Shown: positions 1 to 5,040 of the stretch, one piece after another
How the letters are laid out: the number at the start of each line of letters is the position of its first letter
Position numbering within the stretch: position 1 is the stretch's first letter
NCBI GenBank assembly: GCA_010028615.1
Contig: RHAS01000076.1
Location: forward strand, 1 to 5,040
From: Actinomycetota bacterium
Lineage (GTDB): Bacteria; Actinomycetota; Actinomycetes; Actinomycetales; Microbacteriaceae
Length of the DNA: 5,040 nucleotides
Reading direction: 5' to 3'
The notes under the pieces: model-generated
Told to the model about the DNA's origin: nothing
The model's input: the letters and a program-made list of their open reading frames with translations, nothing else
The model's database searches: none
Translations under genes and position numbers: made by a program

Positions 1-299
1 GTCTTGTTTGATATTTCGCCAACCGGGATGAAAGTTCCAGATATCTCTTTTGTTGGTTTAGTTGAAAGATCATCCCTAAACATCGTGACATCAAGTTTTC
101 CAAGGGATGAAACTGCATCAAAATTAGGGTAATTAGAACCTATTGATTGAGCGATGCGCTCCGCTAAGAAGACTCCTCTGGTGGGAATGCCAAGCAGCAG
201 TAAATCTTCAGTTCCGTGGTTGGATTCAACAATTTCGTGAGAAATGCGGGTAACAGCGCGATTGATGTCATCAGCGTTTAGTACGGTGCGCGCGTTCAT
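1..299 (-). CDS. pyrR: PyrR, pyrimidine operon regulator / uracil phosphoribosyltransferase (3' end cut by window)
   Basis: PyrR binds a hairpin in pyr mRNA in response to UMP/UTP and represses pyrimidine biosynthesis; many members also convert uracil plus PRPP to UMP. I translated this frame by hand: it starts with ATG at 299 and stays open for 99 complete codons to the left edge. Visible family marks are LLLLGIPTRGVFLAERI at about residues 33-49 and GKLDVTMFRDDL at 67-78, both typical of PyrR. The PRPP-binding loop (usually VDDVL.TGRT) would come just after the cut, so about half the usual 180 or so residues are missing. The start is supported by a strong AAGGAG five bases upstream. That ribosome binding site lies inside a probable PyrR-binding hairpin, which suggests autoregulation at translation. 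pyrR follows nusB after a 79-base gap and is probably the first gene of a pyr operon outside the window. Confidence 0.95.
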   Translation of the reverse strand, partial: MNARTVLNADDINRAVTRISHEIVESNHGTEDLLLLGIPTRGVFLAERIAQSIGSNYPNFDAVSSLGKLDVTMFRDDLSTKPTKEISGTFIPVGEISNK

Positions 300-304
300 G
301 CTTG

Positions 305-310
305 CTCCTT
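305..310 (-). promoter_or_regulatory. Shine-Dalgarno sequence of pyrR
   Basis: AAGGAG on the minus strand, followed by five bases and then the ATG at 299-297. It is the clearest ribosome binding site in the window. It forms the 3' arm of the outer stem of the PyrR hairpin, so its accessibility should depend on that fold. Confidence 0.85.
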
Positions 311-338
311 CTGCGCCTCACAGGACGCTGTTAAAGGA
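306..338 (-). promoter_or_regulatory. PyrR-binding RNA hairpin that sequesters the pyrR ribosome binding site
   Basis: On the minus strand the pyrR leader can fold as follows. An outer stem pairs TCCTT (338-334) with AAGGA (310-306). An upper stem-loop, GCGTCCTGTGAGGCGC (328-313), pairs GCG with CGC and CC with GG and leaves one U bulged. The loop region reads UCCUGUGAGGC, which fits the UCCNGNGAGGY core of the Bacillus PyrR-binding loop consensus as I recall it. The flanking pair is C-G where Bacillus has A-U, so pairing is kept. The 3' outer arm is the Shine-Dalgarno sequence of pyrR, so bound PyrR would block ribosome entry. This matches the translational repression known for mycobacterial pyr operons. 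I see no terminator-like U tract, so attenuation of the Bacillus type is unlikely. Confidence 0.82.
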
Positions 339-351
339 TTTATCTTTGGTT

Positions 352-357
352 ACTATA
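352..357 (-). promoter_or_regulatory. Possible -10 element of a pyrR promoter
   Basis: TATAGT on the minus strand is a fair match to TATAAT. It would place a transcription start near 345, a few bases before the PyrR hairpin, giving a leader of about 46 bases. The -35 region is poor: with a 17-base spacer it reads AGCAAT, at the end of nusB. It may be a weak or activator-dependent promoter, or a chance match with pyrR transcribed by read-through from nusB. Confidence 0.33.
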
Positions 358-371
358 CCTGATAGCCAGGT
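357..371 (-). other. Short perfect inverted repeat after nusB
   Basis: ACCTG-GCTAT-CAGGT is a 5-bp perfect stem with a 5-base loop, starting 8 bases after the nusB stop codon. There is no run of U after it and the stem is short, so I do not call it a terminator. It could be an mRNA-end hairpin, part of an operator next to the candidate -10 element, or chance. Confidence 0.35.
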
Positions 372-378
372 GAAATTG

Positions 379-798
379 CTAGATTGCTTTGCGCGTTGCA
401 AGAATGGCCGCTAAAACTCCATTTATAAAACTTGGTGATTCCTCAGTGCTTAGCTCCCCTGCTATCTCAACTGCCTCAGAGATGGCGACTTCCGCGGGAG
501 TATCTTTACCAAAGAGAATCTCAAAGCAAGCTAGACGCAAGATTGCCCTGTCGAGTGCCGGCATGCGGTCTATGGCCCAGTTCTGGCTAAGTGCGCTGAT
601 TCTTTGGTCAATATCTACCTGATGGCTGAGCACTCCGATAACAAGCTCTTGGGCGTAACCAAAAATCTCTTCCTGATTCTGACGATCGGCAACGCTTAGT
701 CTAGTTTCTTCAAGTAGTTCCGTCGCCAATGCATCTCTTAGATCTGCGGCGTAAAGAGCTTCGATAGCTCGTTTACGAGATTTAGTTCTAGCGCTCAC
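379..798 (-). CDS. nusB: NusB, transcription antitermination factor
   Basis: NusB binds boxA RNA together with NusE (ribosomal protein S10) and, with NusA and NusG, forms the antitermination complex that keeps RNA polymerase processive on rRNA operons. The 139-residue product is the normal length for the all-helical family. Visible marks are the basic N-terminus SARTKSRKRAIEALY (2-16), W74 with R78, DRAILRLA (83-90), PAEVAISEAVEIA (101-113) and FINGVL (124-129). The start is GTG at 798, two bases after the efp stop codon TAA. The only purine-rich sequence, AAAGG, touches the start codon, so a normal Shine-Dalgarno spacing is absent and translation is probably coupled to efp. The start fits the family, because the basic ARxxxRxxA-type segment begins right after it. 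Confidence 0.96.
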   Translation of the reverse strand: MSARTKSRKRAIEALYAADLRDALATELLEETRLSVADRQNQEEIFGYAQELVIGVLSHQVDIDQRISALSQNWAIDRMPALDRAILRLACFEILFGKDTPAEVAISEAVEIAGELSTEESPSFINGVLAAILATRKAI

Positions 799-800
799 CT

Positions 801-1364
801 TTAGTCAGTGACTCGACCGAGGTAATCCCCGGTTCTGGTGTCAACTTTTACTTTCGTACCTTGTTCAATGAACAATGGAACCTGAATCTGAAGTCCTGTT
901 TCGAGGGTAGCTGGTTTGGTTCCTCCGCTTGAACGGTCTCCCTGCAATCCAGGTTCAGTGAAAGTGATCTCAAGAACTACGGAAGCTGGTAGTTCAACGT
1001 AGATTGGTAAACCTTCGTGTATAGCAACAATAGCCTGTTGGTTTTCAAGCAGGTAGTTGGAAGCCTCTCCTACTAGTTCTGGGCTCAACGTCATTTGGTC
1101 ATAATCCTGAGTGTCCATAAAGACGAAACCGGAGCCATCGTTGTAGAGATACTGCATCTCTCGCTTATCGACATTAGCCGTATCAATCTTGACTCCAGCG
1201 TTTAGAGTCCTATCAATTACTTTTCCGCTGATAACGTTTTTTAGTTTCGTTCTAACGAATGCTGGGCCTTTACCTGGTTTCACGTGCTGGAATTCAACCA
1301 CCTGCCAGAGTTGGTTATCCATGCTTAGGACCATGCCGTTTTTAAGATCGTTGCTAGTTGCCAT
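801..1364 (-). CDS. efp: Elongation factor P
   Basis: EF-P binds the ribosome between the P and E sites and relieves stalling at consecutive prolines. The 187-residue product has the usual three beta-barrel domains: KOW-like domain I (about 1-63), central OB domain II (64-127) and C-terminal OB domain III (128-187), with the signature [20 protein letters not shown] at 147-166. The domain I tip reads KPGKGPA with Lys32 at the apex. This PGKGP type of loop is known from actinobacterial EF-P proteins that work with an unmodified lysine; lack of modification here is inferred from the loop, since no modification gene is in the window. The ATG start has AAAGG seven bases upstream. A 45-base gap separates it from aroQ, and nusB follows 2 bases later. 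Confidence 0.97.
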   Translation of the reverse strand: MATSNDLKNGMVLSMDNQLWQVVEFQHVKPGKGPAFVRTKLKNVISGKVIDRTLNAGVKIDTANVDKREMQYLYNDGSGFVFMDTQDYDQMTLSPELVGEASNYLLENQQAIVAIHEGLPIYVELPASVVLEITFTEPGLQGDRSSGGTKPATLETGLQIQVPLFIEQGTKVKVDTRTGDYLGRVTD

Positions 1365-1371
1365 TGTTTTA

Positions 1372-1376
1372 CCTTT
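1372..1376 (-). promoter_or_regulatory. Shine-Dalgarno sequence of efp
   Basis: AAAGG on the minus strand lies seven bases before the efp ATG. It is clearer than the sites in front of aroQ, aroK and nusB, which fits efp being translated at a high rate on its own. The rest of the 45-base gap (1365-1409) shows no convincing promoter or terminator. Confidence 0.6.
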
Positions 1377-1409
1377 GTTTTTAGAGCCTAGACAGCCTTG
1401 TTGAGTTTA

Positions 1410-1844
1410 TCAGTCGGCAAGAAATCTAAGTGCTAACAGGTAGGAATTAGTTCCAAGGCCCGCAATAGTGCCGGTTGCTACACCAGCGATCACCGAAGTG
1501 TGACGGAACTCTTCTCTTGCATTTGGGTTGGAGATATGCACCTCAATCAACTTGCGACCTGATTTAGTAAGCATCGCAGCCGCGTCCCTCAGCGCGTAAG
1601 AATAATGCGTAAACGCCGCTGGGTTGAGAACAACATCTAGCTGATTTTCTAGGGCCTCATGGAGCCAACCAATAAGTTCAGCCTCGTCGTTAGTCTGACG
1701 AACGTCTGTCTCAATCCCCAGCGAAACACCTTCAGCGGTGATAGCCGAGACTAAATCCACATAGTTAGTGGTGCCGTAAACATCAGGCTCTCGGCTGCCC
1801 AGCTGGGCTAGATTAGGACCATTTAGGACCAGAACTTTTCGCAT
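1410..1844 (-). CDS. aroQ: 3-dehydroquinate dehydratase, type II
   Basis: This enzyme dehydrates 3-dehydroquinate to 3-dehydroshikimate, the third shikimate-pathway step. The 144-residue flavodoxin-like protein is of normal length and would form the dodecamer typical of type II enzymes. Visible marks are LNGPNLAQLGSREPDVYG (7-24) with catalytic Tyr23 and lid Arg18, RQTNDEAEL (49-57), LNPAAFTHYSYALRDA (73-88), the catalytic His103 in IEVHISNP, and REEFRH (110-115). Some positions differ from the commonest form: RQTN rather than RQSN or RQSD, and NPAAFTHYS rather than NPGAYTHTS; the catalytic residues are kept. The ATG start lies 15 bases after the aroB stop codon and has no strong Shine-Dalgarno sequence, which suggests coupling to aroB. 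The gene closes the aro run before efp. Confidence 0.96.
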   Translation of the reverse strand: MRKVLVLNGPNLAQLGSREPDVYGTTNYVDLVSAITAEGVSLGIETDVRQTNDEAELIGWLHEALENQLDVVLNPAAFTHYSYALRDAAAMLTKSGRKLIEVHISNPNAREEFRHTSVIAGVATGTIAGLGTNSYLLALRFLAD

Positions 1845-1859
1845 TATTAGAATCTACCG

Positions 1860-2939
1860 CTAACTTGCAAGCTCTTGAAAGGCTTGGAAAAGGATTTCTT
1901 CAGTAACAGCCTCGAGCACCACAGGCCGGGCCAGGTCTTCCAAGACTATAAACCTGAGAATGCCAGCCCTTGATTTCTTATCAATTTGCATCCCCTTGTA
2001 TAGCGCATTCCAGCGATCGATTGGGTAGCTAACGGGCAGTCCAAGGCTTGATAGGACAGTGCGGTGCAAATCAGCCACATCATCCGATAATTTACCTGAC
2101 AATCGAGCTAGTTCAGCGGCGAAGACCATACCGATTGACACAGCATGACCATGCCTTATTTTGAAATGCTCGGCAAGTTCAATCGAATGACCCAATGTAT
2201 GACCGTAATTGAGAATCTCTCGTAGCGAAGATTCTTTGAAGTCCTGTCCGACAACTTTAATTTTTACAGCTATCGCCTTTTCGACTAATGACGCAAATCT
2301 TTCAGAGGCAGGATTAGTTGCTTCCTGAATGTCTTCCTGAATAAGCTGCAGAATTGTTGGATCGGCGATGAAACCGCATTTAACAATTTCGGCAAAGCCT
2401 GAAGCTAACTCAATTTTCGGTAGTGACTCCAGAGCATCTAAGTCAACGATTATGGCTCGCGGGTCATAGAAGGAACCGACAAGGTTTTTACCTTCAAGGG
2501 TATTGATTCCGGTTTTACCGCCTATGGCGGCGTCCACCATGGCAAGCAATGTAGTCGGCACATGGACAACAGCGATCCCTCTAAGCCAGGTGCTCGCAAT
2601 GAATCCAGCTAAATCGGTGACACTCCCGCCACCGAGTGAAACAACTGCATCAGACCTTGAGAAACCTGCCTGACCAAGACTGGACCAAGCGATGGAAAGC
2701 CATCTGTCTGTCTTTGCATCTTCACCATCGGCAACTGGGAATTGCCAGATTTCAAGATTCGATTCTCGAAGTCGATCTGCGAGGTAGCTTGCTGATGCCT
2801 CAAGTGGCTCAGGATAAACAAGCAAAACTTTGCGAACAAGCGATCCAAGGATTGGAGCGACTTCATCAACTAAACCACGCCCAAGGCGCACTTCATAGCT
2901 CGAAAGTCCAGAAGCTTTGAGCACTTTGAGGTCACTCAT
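1860..2939 (-). CDS. aroB: 3-dehydroquinate synthase
   Basis: AroB is an NAD- and metal-dependent cytoplasmic enzyme that converts DAHP to 3-dehydroquinate, the second shikimate-pathway step. With the ATG at 2939 the product has 359 residues, the usual length. Visible marks are the NAD-binding SLGGGSVTDLAGF (101-113), VPTTLLAMVDAAIGGKTGIN (127-146), GKNLVGSFYDP (150-160), GFAEIVK (181-187), EILNYGHTLGHSIE (241-254) and HGHAVSIGM (263-271). The metal ligands by family comparison are Glu184, His247 and His263. The frame stays open upstream to a TTG at 2969, which would add MKKSVKGWIV and overlap aroK by 38 bases. I prefer the ATG: it sits in ATGAGTGA, overlapping the aroK stop by 8 bases, has GAAAGG about ten bases upstream and gives a normal N-terminus. 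Translation is probably coupled to aroK. Confidence 0.95.
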   Translation of the reverse strand: MSDLKVLKASGLSSYEVRLGRGLVDEVAPILGSLVRKVLLVYPEPLEASASYLADRLRESNLEIWQFPVADGEDAKTDRWLSIAWSSLGQAGFSRSDAVVSLGGGSVTDLAGFIASTWLRGIAVVHVPTTLLAMVDAAIGGKTGINTLEGKNLVGSFYDPRAIIVDLDALESLPKIELASGFAEIVKCGFIADPTILQLIQEDIQEATNPASERFASLVEKAIAVKIKVVGQDFKESSLREILNYGHTLGHSIELAEHFKIRHGHAVSIGMVFAAELARLSGKLSDDVADLHRTVLSSLGLPVSYPIDRWNALYKGMQIDKKSRAGILRFIVLEDLARPVVLEAVTEEILFQAFQELAS

Positions 2940-3432
2940 TACGATCCAACCTTTCACAGATTTCTTCAAGTGTCGCTCGTAGACCCTGTTTGGATGTATT
3001 TATGGTTATGTCCGCTAGTTTTTCATAGATTGGCCTGCGCTCAGCGTAGATTCTCTTCCAATCTTCAAATCCATTTTTTAGAAGCGGTCGATTACCCTTA
3101 CTTAGCCTGCTGCCAATGTGTCGGCCATCTGTCTCTAGGTATATAACTATCGCTTTTCTAAGCCTTTTCTGGGTTTCGGGGCTGAGAACAGCTCCGCCAC
3201 CAGTTGAGATAACTGCTCTAGCGCCAAGGCTTTCTGCGACCTCTATTTCTTCAAGCTTTCTAAAATGGCCCTCGCCGTGCTCCTCAAAAATCTGACTAAT
3301 CGGCCCGTATTTACCAATCAAAACTTGGTCTGTGTCAATAAATGTGAATTCAAGTCTCTTCGCAAGTTTCTTACCAATGGTTGTTTTTCCAACACCCATA
3401 GGTCCGATGAGCACTATTGGTTTGCTAGGCAT
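2932..3432 (-). CDS. aroK: Shikimate kinase
   Basis: This enzyme phosphorylates shikimate with ATP to shikimate-3-phosphate, the fifth pathway step. The 166-residue product is a normal-length single-domain NMP-kinase fold. Visible marks are the Walker A loop GPMGVGKTT (10-18, Lys16), the shikimate-binding DTD (33-35), Arg58 in GHFRKLEE, STGGGAV (76-82, Walker B-like GGG), the lid segment GNRPLL (113-118, Arg115) and ERRPIYEKLAD (131-141, Arg133). All the expected substrate-binding residues are present. The ATG start lies one base after the aroC stop codon, with only TTAGG touching it as a possible ribosome site, so translation is probably coupled to aroC. The 3' end overlaps aroB by 8 bases. 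It is a separate gene, not fused to aroB. Confidence 0.97.
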   Translation of the reverse strand: MPSKPIVLIGPMGVGKTTIGKKLAKRLEFTFIDTDQVLIGKYGPISQIFEEHGEGHFRKLEEIEVAESLGARAVISTGGGAVLSPETQKRLRKAIVIYLETDGRHIGSRLSKGNRPLLKNGFEDWKRIYAERRPIYEKLADITINTSKQGLRATLEEICERLDRNE

Positions 3433-3433
3433 C

Positions 3434-4621
3434 CTAACGGTCTATCTGCGAACGTAAGTTTTCGGGCAGGTTAGCCAAGTAAGAGTTGAAGTTTCGAAGT
3501 GTCTCGGTGATTGAATCGCCACCAAATTTTTCAAGAACAGCATCGGCGATAACGAGTGAAACCATCGCCTCAGCAACTATTCCTGCTGCAGGAACAGCAC
3601 AGACATCCGATCTTTGGTGATGCGCTGTAGATTCTGTTCCATCAGCTACATCGACAGTCTTCAATGATCTTGGAACTGTTGAAATTGGTTTCATGGCTGC
3701 TCGAACGCTTAGTACCTGGCCGGTGCTCATTCCACCTTCTATGCCGCCAGCACGCGAGGACAATCTTGTGACCAAGCCATCCGACAGGGCCATCTCGTCA
3801 TGAGCTTGAGATCCCCTGCGTTTGGCTGACTCAAAACCGTCGCCTACCTCTACACCTTTGATTGCCTGAATACCCATAAGAGCGCCAGCCAGCTTGCTGT
3901 CGAGGCGTCTATCCCAATGCACATAAGAACCTAATCCAGGTGGCAGTCCGTAAACAAGGACCTCAACCACACCACCAAGTGTGTCCCCATCTTTGTGAGC
4001 ACTATCAACCTCGGCGACCATCCTGGCGCTTAGCTCTGGGTCGCTGCAACGAACTGGGTCCTCATCAATTAGATCCGAGTCATTTGGATGTGGGTGCTTA
4101 GGATTACCTGATACCGAGCCGATTGCAATTGTGTGGGTCACGAGTCTTATGCCAAGAGAATCTAGAAAAGAAGAAGCGCAGGCGCCAAGCGCCACTCGAG
4201 CTGCGGTCTCGCGTGCCGATGCTCGTTCAAGAACTGGCCTAGCTTCATCAAAGCCATATTTCTGCATTCCAGTGAAATCTGCATGACCTGGTCTCGGCCT
4301 TGTTAGTGGTTCGGCCCTTGCCCCGGTAACTTGTTCTGCAATTGGGTCCGGAGACATGACTTCTTGCCATTTTGGCCACTCGGTGTTGGCAATTGATAAA
4401 GATATTGGACCACCAAGACTCATACCGTGGCGCACTCCGCCAGTTATTGTGAGCTCGTCTTGCTCGAACTTCATGCGAGCACCTCGTCCGTAACCAAGCC
4501 TTCTTCGATACAAAGCTTTACTTACCATTTCGGATGTTATCGAGACACCAGCGGGTAGCCCCTCTAAAATAGCGGTAAGTTCGGGTCCGTGAGATTCACC
4601 AGCAGTTAGCCAACGTAGCAT
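3434..4621 (-). CDS. aroC: Chorismate synthase
   Basis: AroC uses reduced FMN to eliminate phosphate from EPSP and form chorismate, the branch point to aromatic amino acids, folate and quinones. The 395-residue product matches actinobacterial AroC length. Visible marks are [18 protein letters not shown] (8-25, catalytic-type His11), [12 protein letters not shown] (39-50), [13 protein letters not shown] (110-122, His113), [15 protein letters not shown] (132-146), [20 protein letters not shown] (241-260), [14 protein letters not shown] (288-301) and [18 protein letters not shown] (336-353, Asp339). Whether it has its own FMN reductase activity cannot be told from sequence; monofunctional is usual in bacteria. 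The ATG start lies 18 bases after the aroE stop, with GGGAG about ten bases upstream. It has the only Pro-Pro pair I noticed in the visible proteins of this window (PPG, 227-229). Confidence 0.98.
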   Translation of the reverse strand: MLRWLTAGESHGPELTAILEGLPAGVSITSEMVSKALYRRRLGYGRGARMKFEQDELTITGGVRHGMSLGGPISLSIANTEWPKWQEVMSPDPIAEQVTGARAEPLTRPRPGHADFTGMQKYGFDEARPVLERASARETAARVALGACASSFLDSLGIRLVTHTIAIGSVSGNPKHPHPNDSDLIDEDPVRCSDPELSARMVAEVDSAHKDGDTLGGVVEVLVYGLPPGLGSYVHWDRRLDSKLAGALMGIQAIKGVEVGDGFESAKRRGSQAHDEMALSDGLVTRLSSRAGGIEGGMSTGQVLSVRAAMKPISTVPRSLKTVDVADGTESTAHHQRSDVCAVPAAGIVAEAMVSLVIADAVLEKFGGDSITETLRNFNSYLANLPENLRSQIDR

Positions 4622-4639
4622 GTCTTCTATTCTCCCACA

Positions 4640-5040
4640 CTAGAGAACTTCTAGTGCATGGCGGATTTTCAAAATTAGCTCATCCTCATTGGTCACTTGG
4701 ATTGTTGCATCACCTAAAGTAAAAATCCTAATTTGGGCAATTGCTTGCCAAAGGAGCATCTCAAGCGGACTAATGCTCGTCGAACCAGAGGGAACACCAA
4801 ATTTGTTTGAGTACCCTGTGTTCATCCAATAGCTAGGAACAGCATCAACAAAAGAGAGATCTACGGGTGTTGTGTTTATCACTAGATTCTCTTTCCCCAC
4901 GAAATCGCTGAGAGGCCTGATTGAAAGATACTGTTCTCTCTCCCCTATCTCTGTAAAAAAGGCTGTTGGTGTTCTAGCGTAGACATTGAGTTCAACGCCA
5001 GGAAGGACCTTCTCTAGAGCGTGAAGTGCAGACCTTGCTG
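4640..5040 (-). CDS. aroE: Shikimate dehydrogenase, C-terminal part (5' end outside window)
   Basis: This enzyme reduces 3-dehydroshikimate to shikimate with NADPH, the fourth pathway step. Only the last 132 codons are visible. The frame is open to the right edge, so an internal GTG at 4900 should not be taken as the start. The visible part begins with ARSALHAL, which in the family follows the dinucleotide-binding glycine loop. VYARTPT (19-25 of the visible part) corresponds to the NRT-type NADP-contact motif. LVINTTPVDL (52-61) and PLEMLLWQAIAQIRIF (91-106) are recognisable AroE C-terminal motifs, including the Gln of the MLLxQA segment. Between them the usual Y-x-P-x-x-T-x-L segment is not recognisable and the stretch seems roughly 15 residues shorter than in E. 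coli AroE as I recall it. The substrate-binding N-terminal domain is out of view. Its position at the head of the aro run supports the call. Confidence 0.88.
   Translation of the reverse strand, partial: ARSALHALEKVLPGVELNVYARTPTAFFTEIGEREQYLSIRPLSDFVGKENLVINTTPVDLSFVDAVPSYWMNTGYSNKFGVPSGSTSISPLEMLLWQAIAQIRIFTLGDATIQVTNEDELILKIRHALEVL

Noticed and set aside
357..371. Rho-independent terminator after nusB
   Set aside because: The stem is only 5 bp and no U tract follows, so the repeat is listed without calling it a terminator.
389..622. Plus-strand open frame of 77 codons
   Set aside because: It lies wholly inside nusB on the opposite strand, resembles no family I recognise and is the shadow of a well-supported gene.
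1189..1404. Plus-strand open frame of 71 codons with a hydrophobic look
   Set aside because: It is antisense to the efp start and the short gap before it; the hydrophobic residues arise from the complement of efp codons, and there is no family resemblance.
1365..1409. Possible promoter for efp (TAGGCT as -10 with TGATAA as -35)
   Set aside because: Both boxes match poorly and the spacing is only 16 bases; not strong enough to list as a feature.
2609..2920. Open frames on both strands inside aroB (minus 2609-2869, plus 2636-2920)
   Set aside because: Both overlap the conserved NAD-binding region of aroB in other frames and show no recognisable motif.
3265..3474. Plus-strand open frame across the aroC/aroK junction
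   Set aside because: It is antisense to the conserved P-loop region of shikimate kinase and to the aroC end, with no motif of its own.
4640..4900. A separate 86-residue gene starting with GTG at 4900
   Set aside because: The frame continues open upstream to the window edge and the upstream residues carry AroE motifs (ARSALHAL, VYARTPT), so this is the C-terminal end of aroE.
1..5040. A hidden novel system, mobile element, CRISPR array or RNA gene
   Set aside because: Nearly all of the window is accounted for by eight conserved genes; I saw no repeat array, terminal inverted repeats, integrase or transposase motif, or tRNA-like fold.

Overview
The window looks like ordinary chromosomal housekeeping DNA from an actinobacterium. 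Every gene lies on the minus strand, in the transcription order aroE (5' part missing) - aroC - aroK - aroB - aroQ - efp - nusB - pyrR (3' part missing). This aromatic-biosynthesis / EF-P / NusB / PyrR order is a well-known actinobacterial arrangement. The EF-P loop of the PGKGP type and a PyrR hairpin that hides a ribosome binding site also point there. The base composition is moderate: about 40-58% G+C on the few lines I counted by hand, not over the whole window. That is low for the phylum, so I infer a small-genome lineage, perhaps an aquatic Microbacteriaceae relative; this is a guess, not a placement.

Layout. Positions 5040 to 1410 hold five shikimate-pathway genes: shikimate dehydrogenase (aroE, C-terminal part only), chorismate synthase (aroC), shikimate kinase (aroK), 3-dehydroquinate synthase (aroB) and type II 3-dehydroquinase (aroQ). 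They are separated by at most 18 bases, or overlap (aroK/aroB). After a 45-base gap come efp (1364-801) and, 2 bases later, nusB (798-379). A 79-base gap (300-378) separates nusB from pyrR, whose first 99 codons run off the left edge.

How the genes work together. The aro genes supply the steps that make dehydroquinate (AroB), dehydroshikimate (AroQ), shikimate (AroE), shikimate-3-phosphate (AroK) and, after AroA, which is not in this window, chorismate (AroC). EF-P and NusB are general translation and transcription factors that appear to share the transcript. PyrR starts the pyrimidine section and seems to have its own control point: the gap before it contains a hairpin that fits the PyrR-binding RNA consensus, with the pyrR Shine-Dalgarno sequence inside its closing stem.

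I saw no mobile element, CRISPR array, tRNA or rRNA gene, or unknown gene cluster, and no stretch above 300 bases lacks a gene. The plus strand carries only shadow frames. The two points most worth a second look are the PyrR hairpin (a known type of system, well formed here) and the AroE C-terminal domain, which lacks a recognisable Y-x-P-x-x-T motif and seems shortened.
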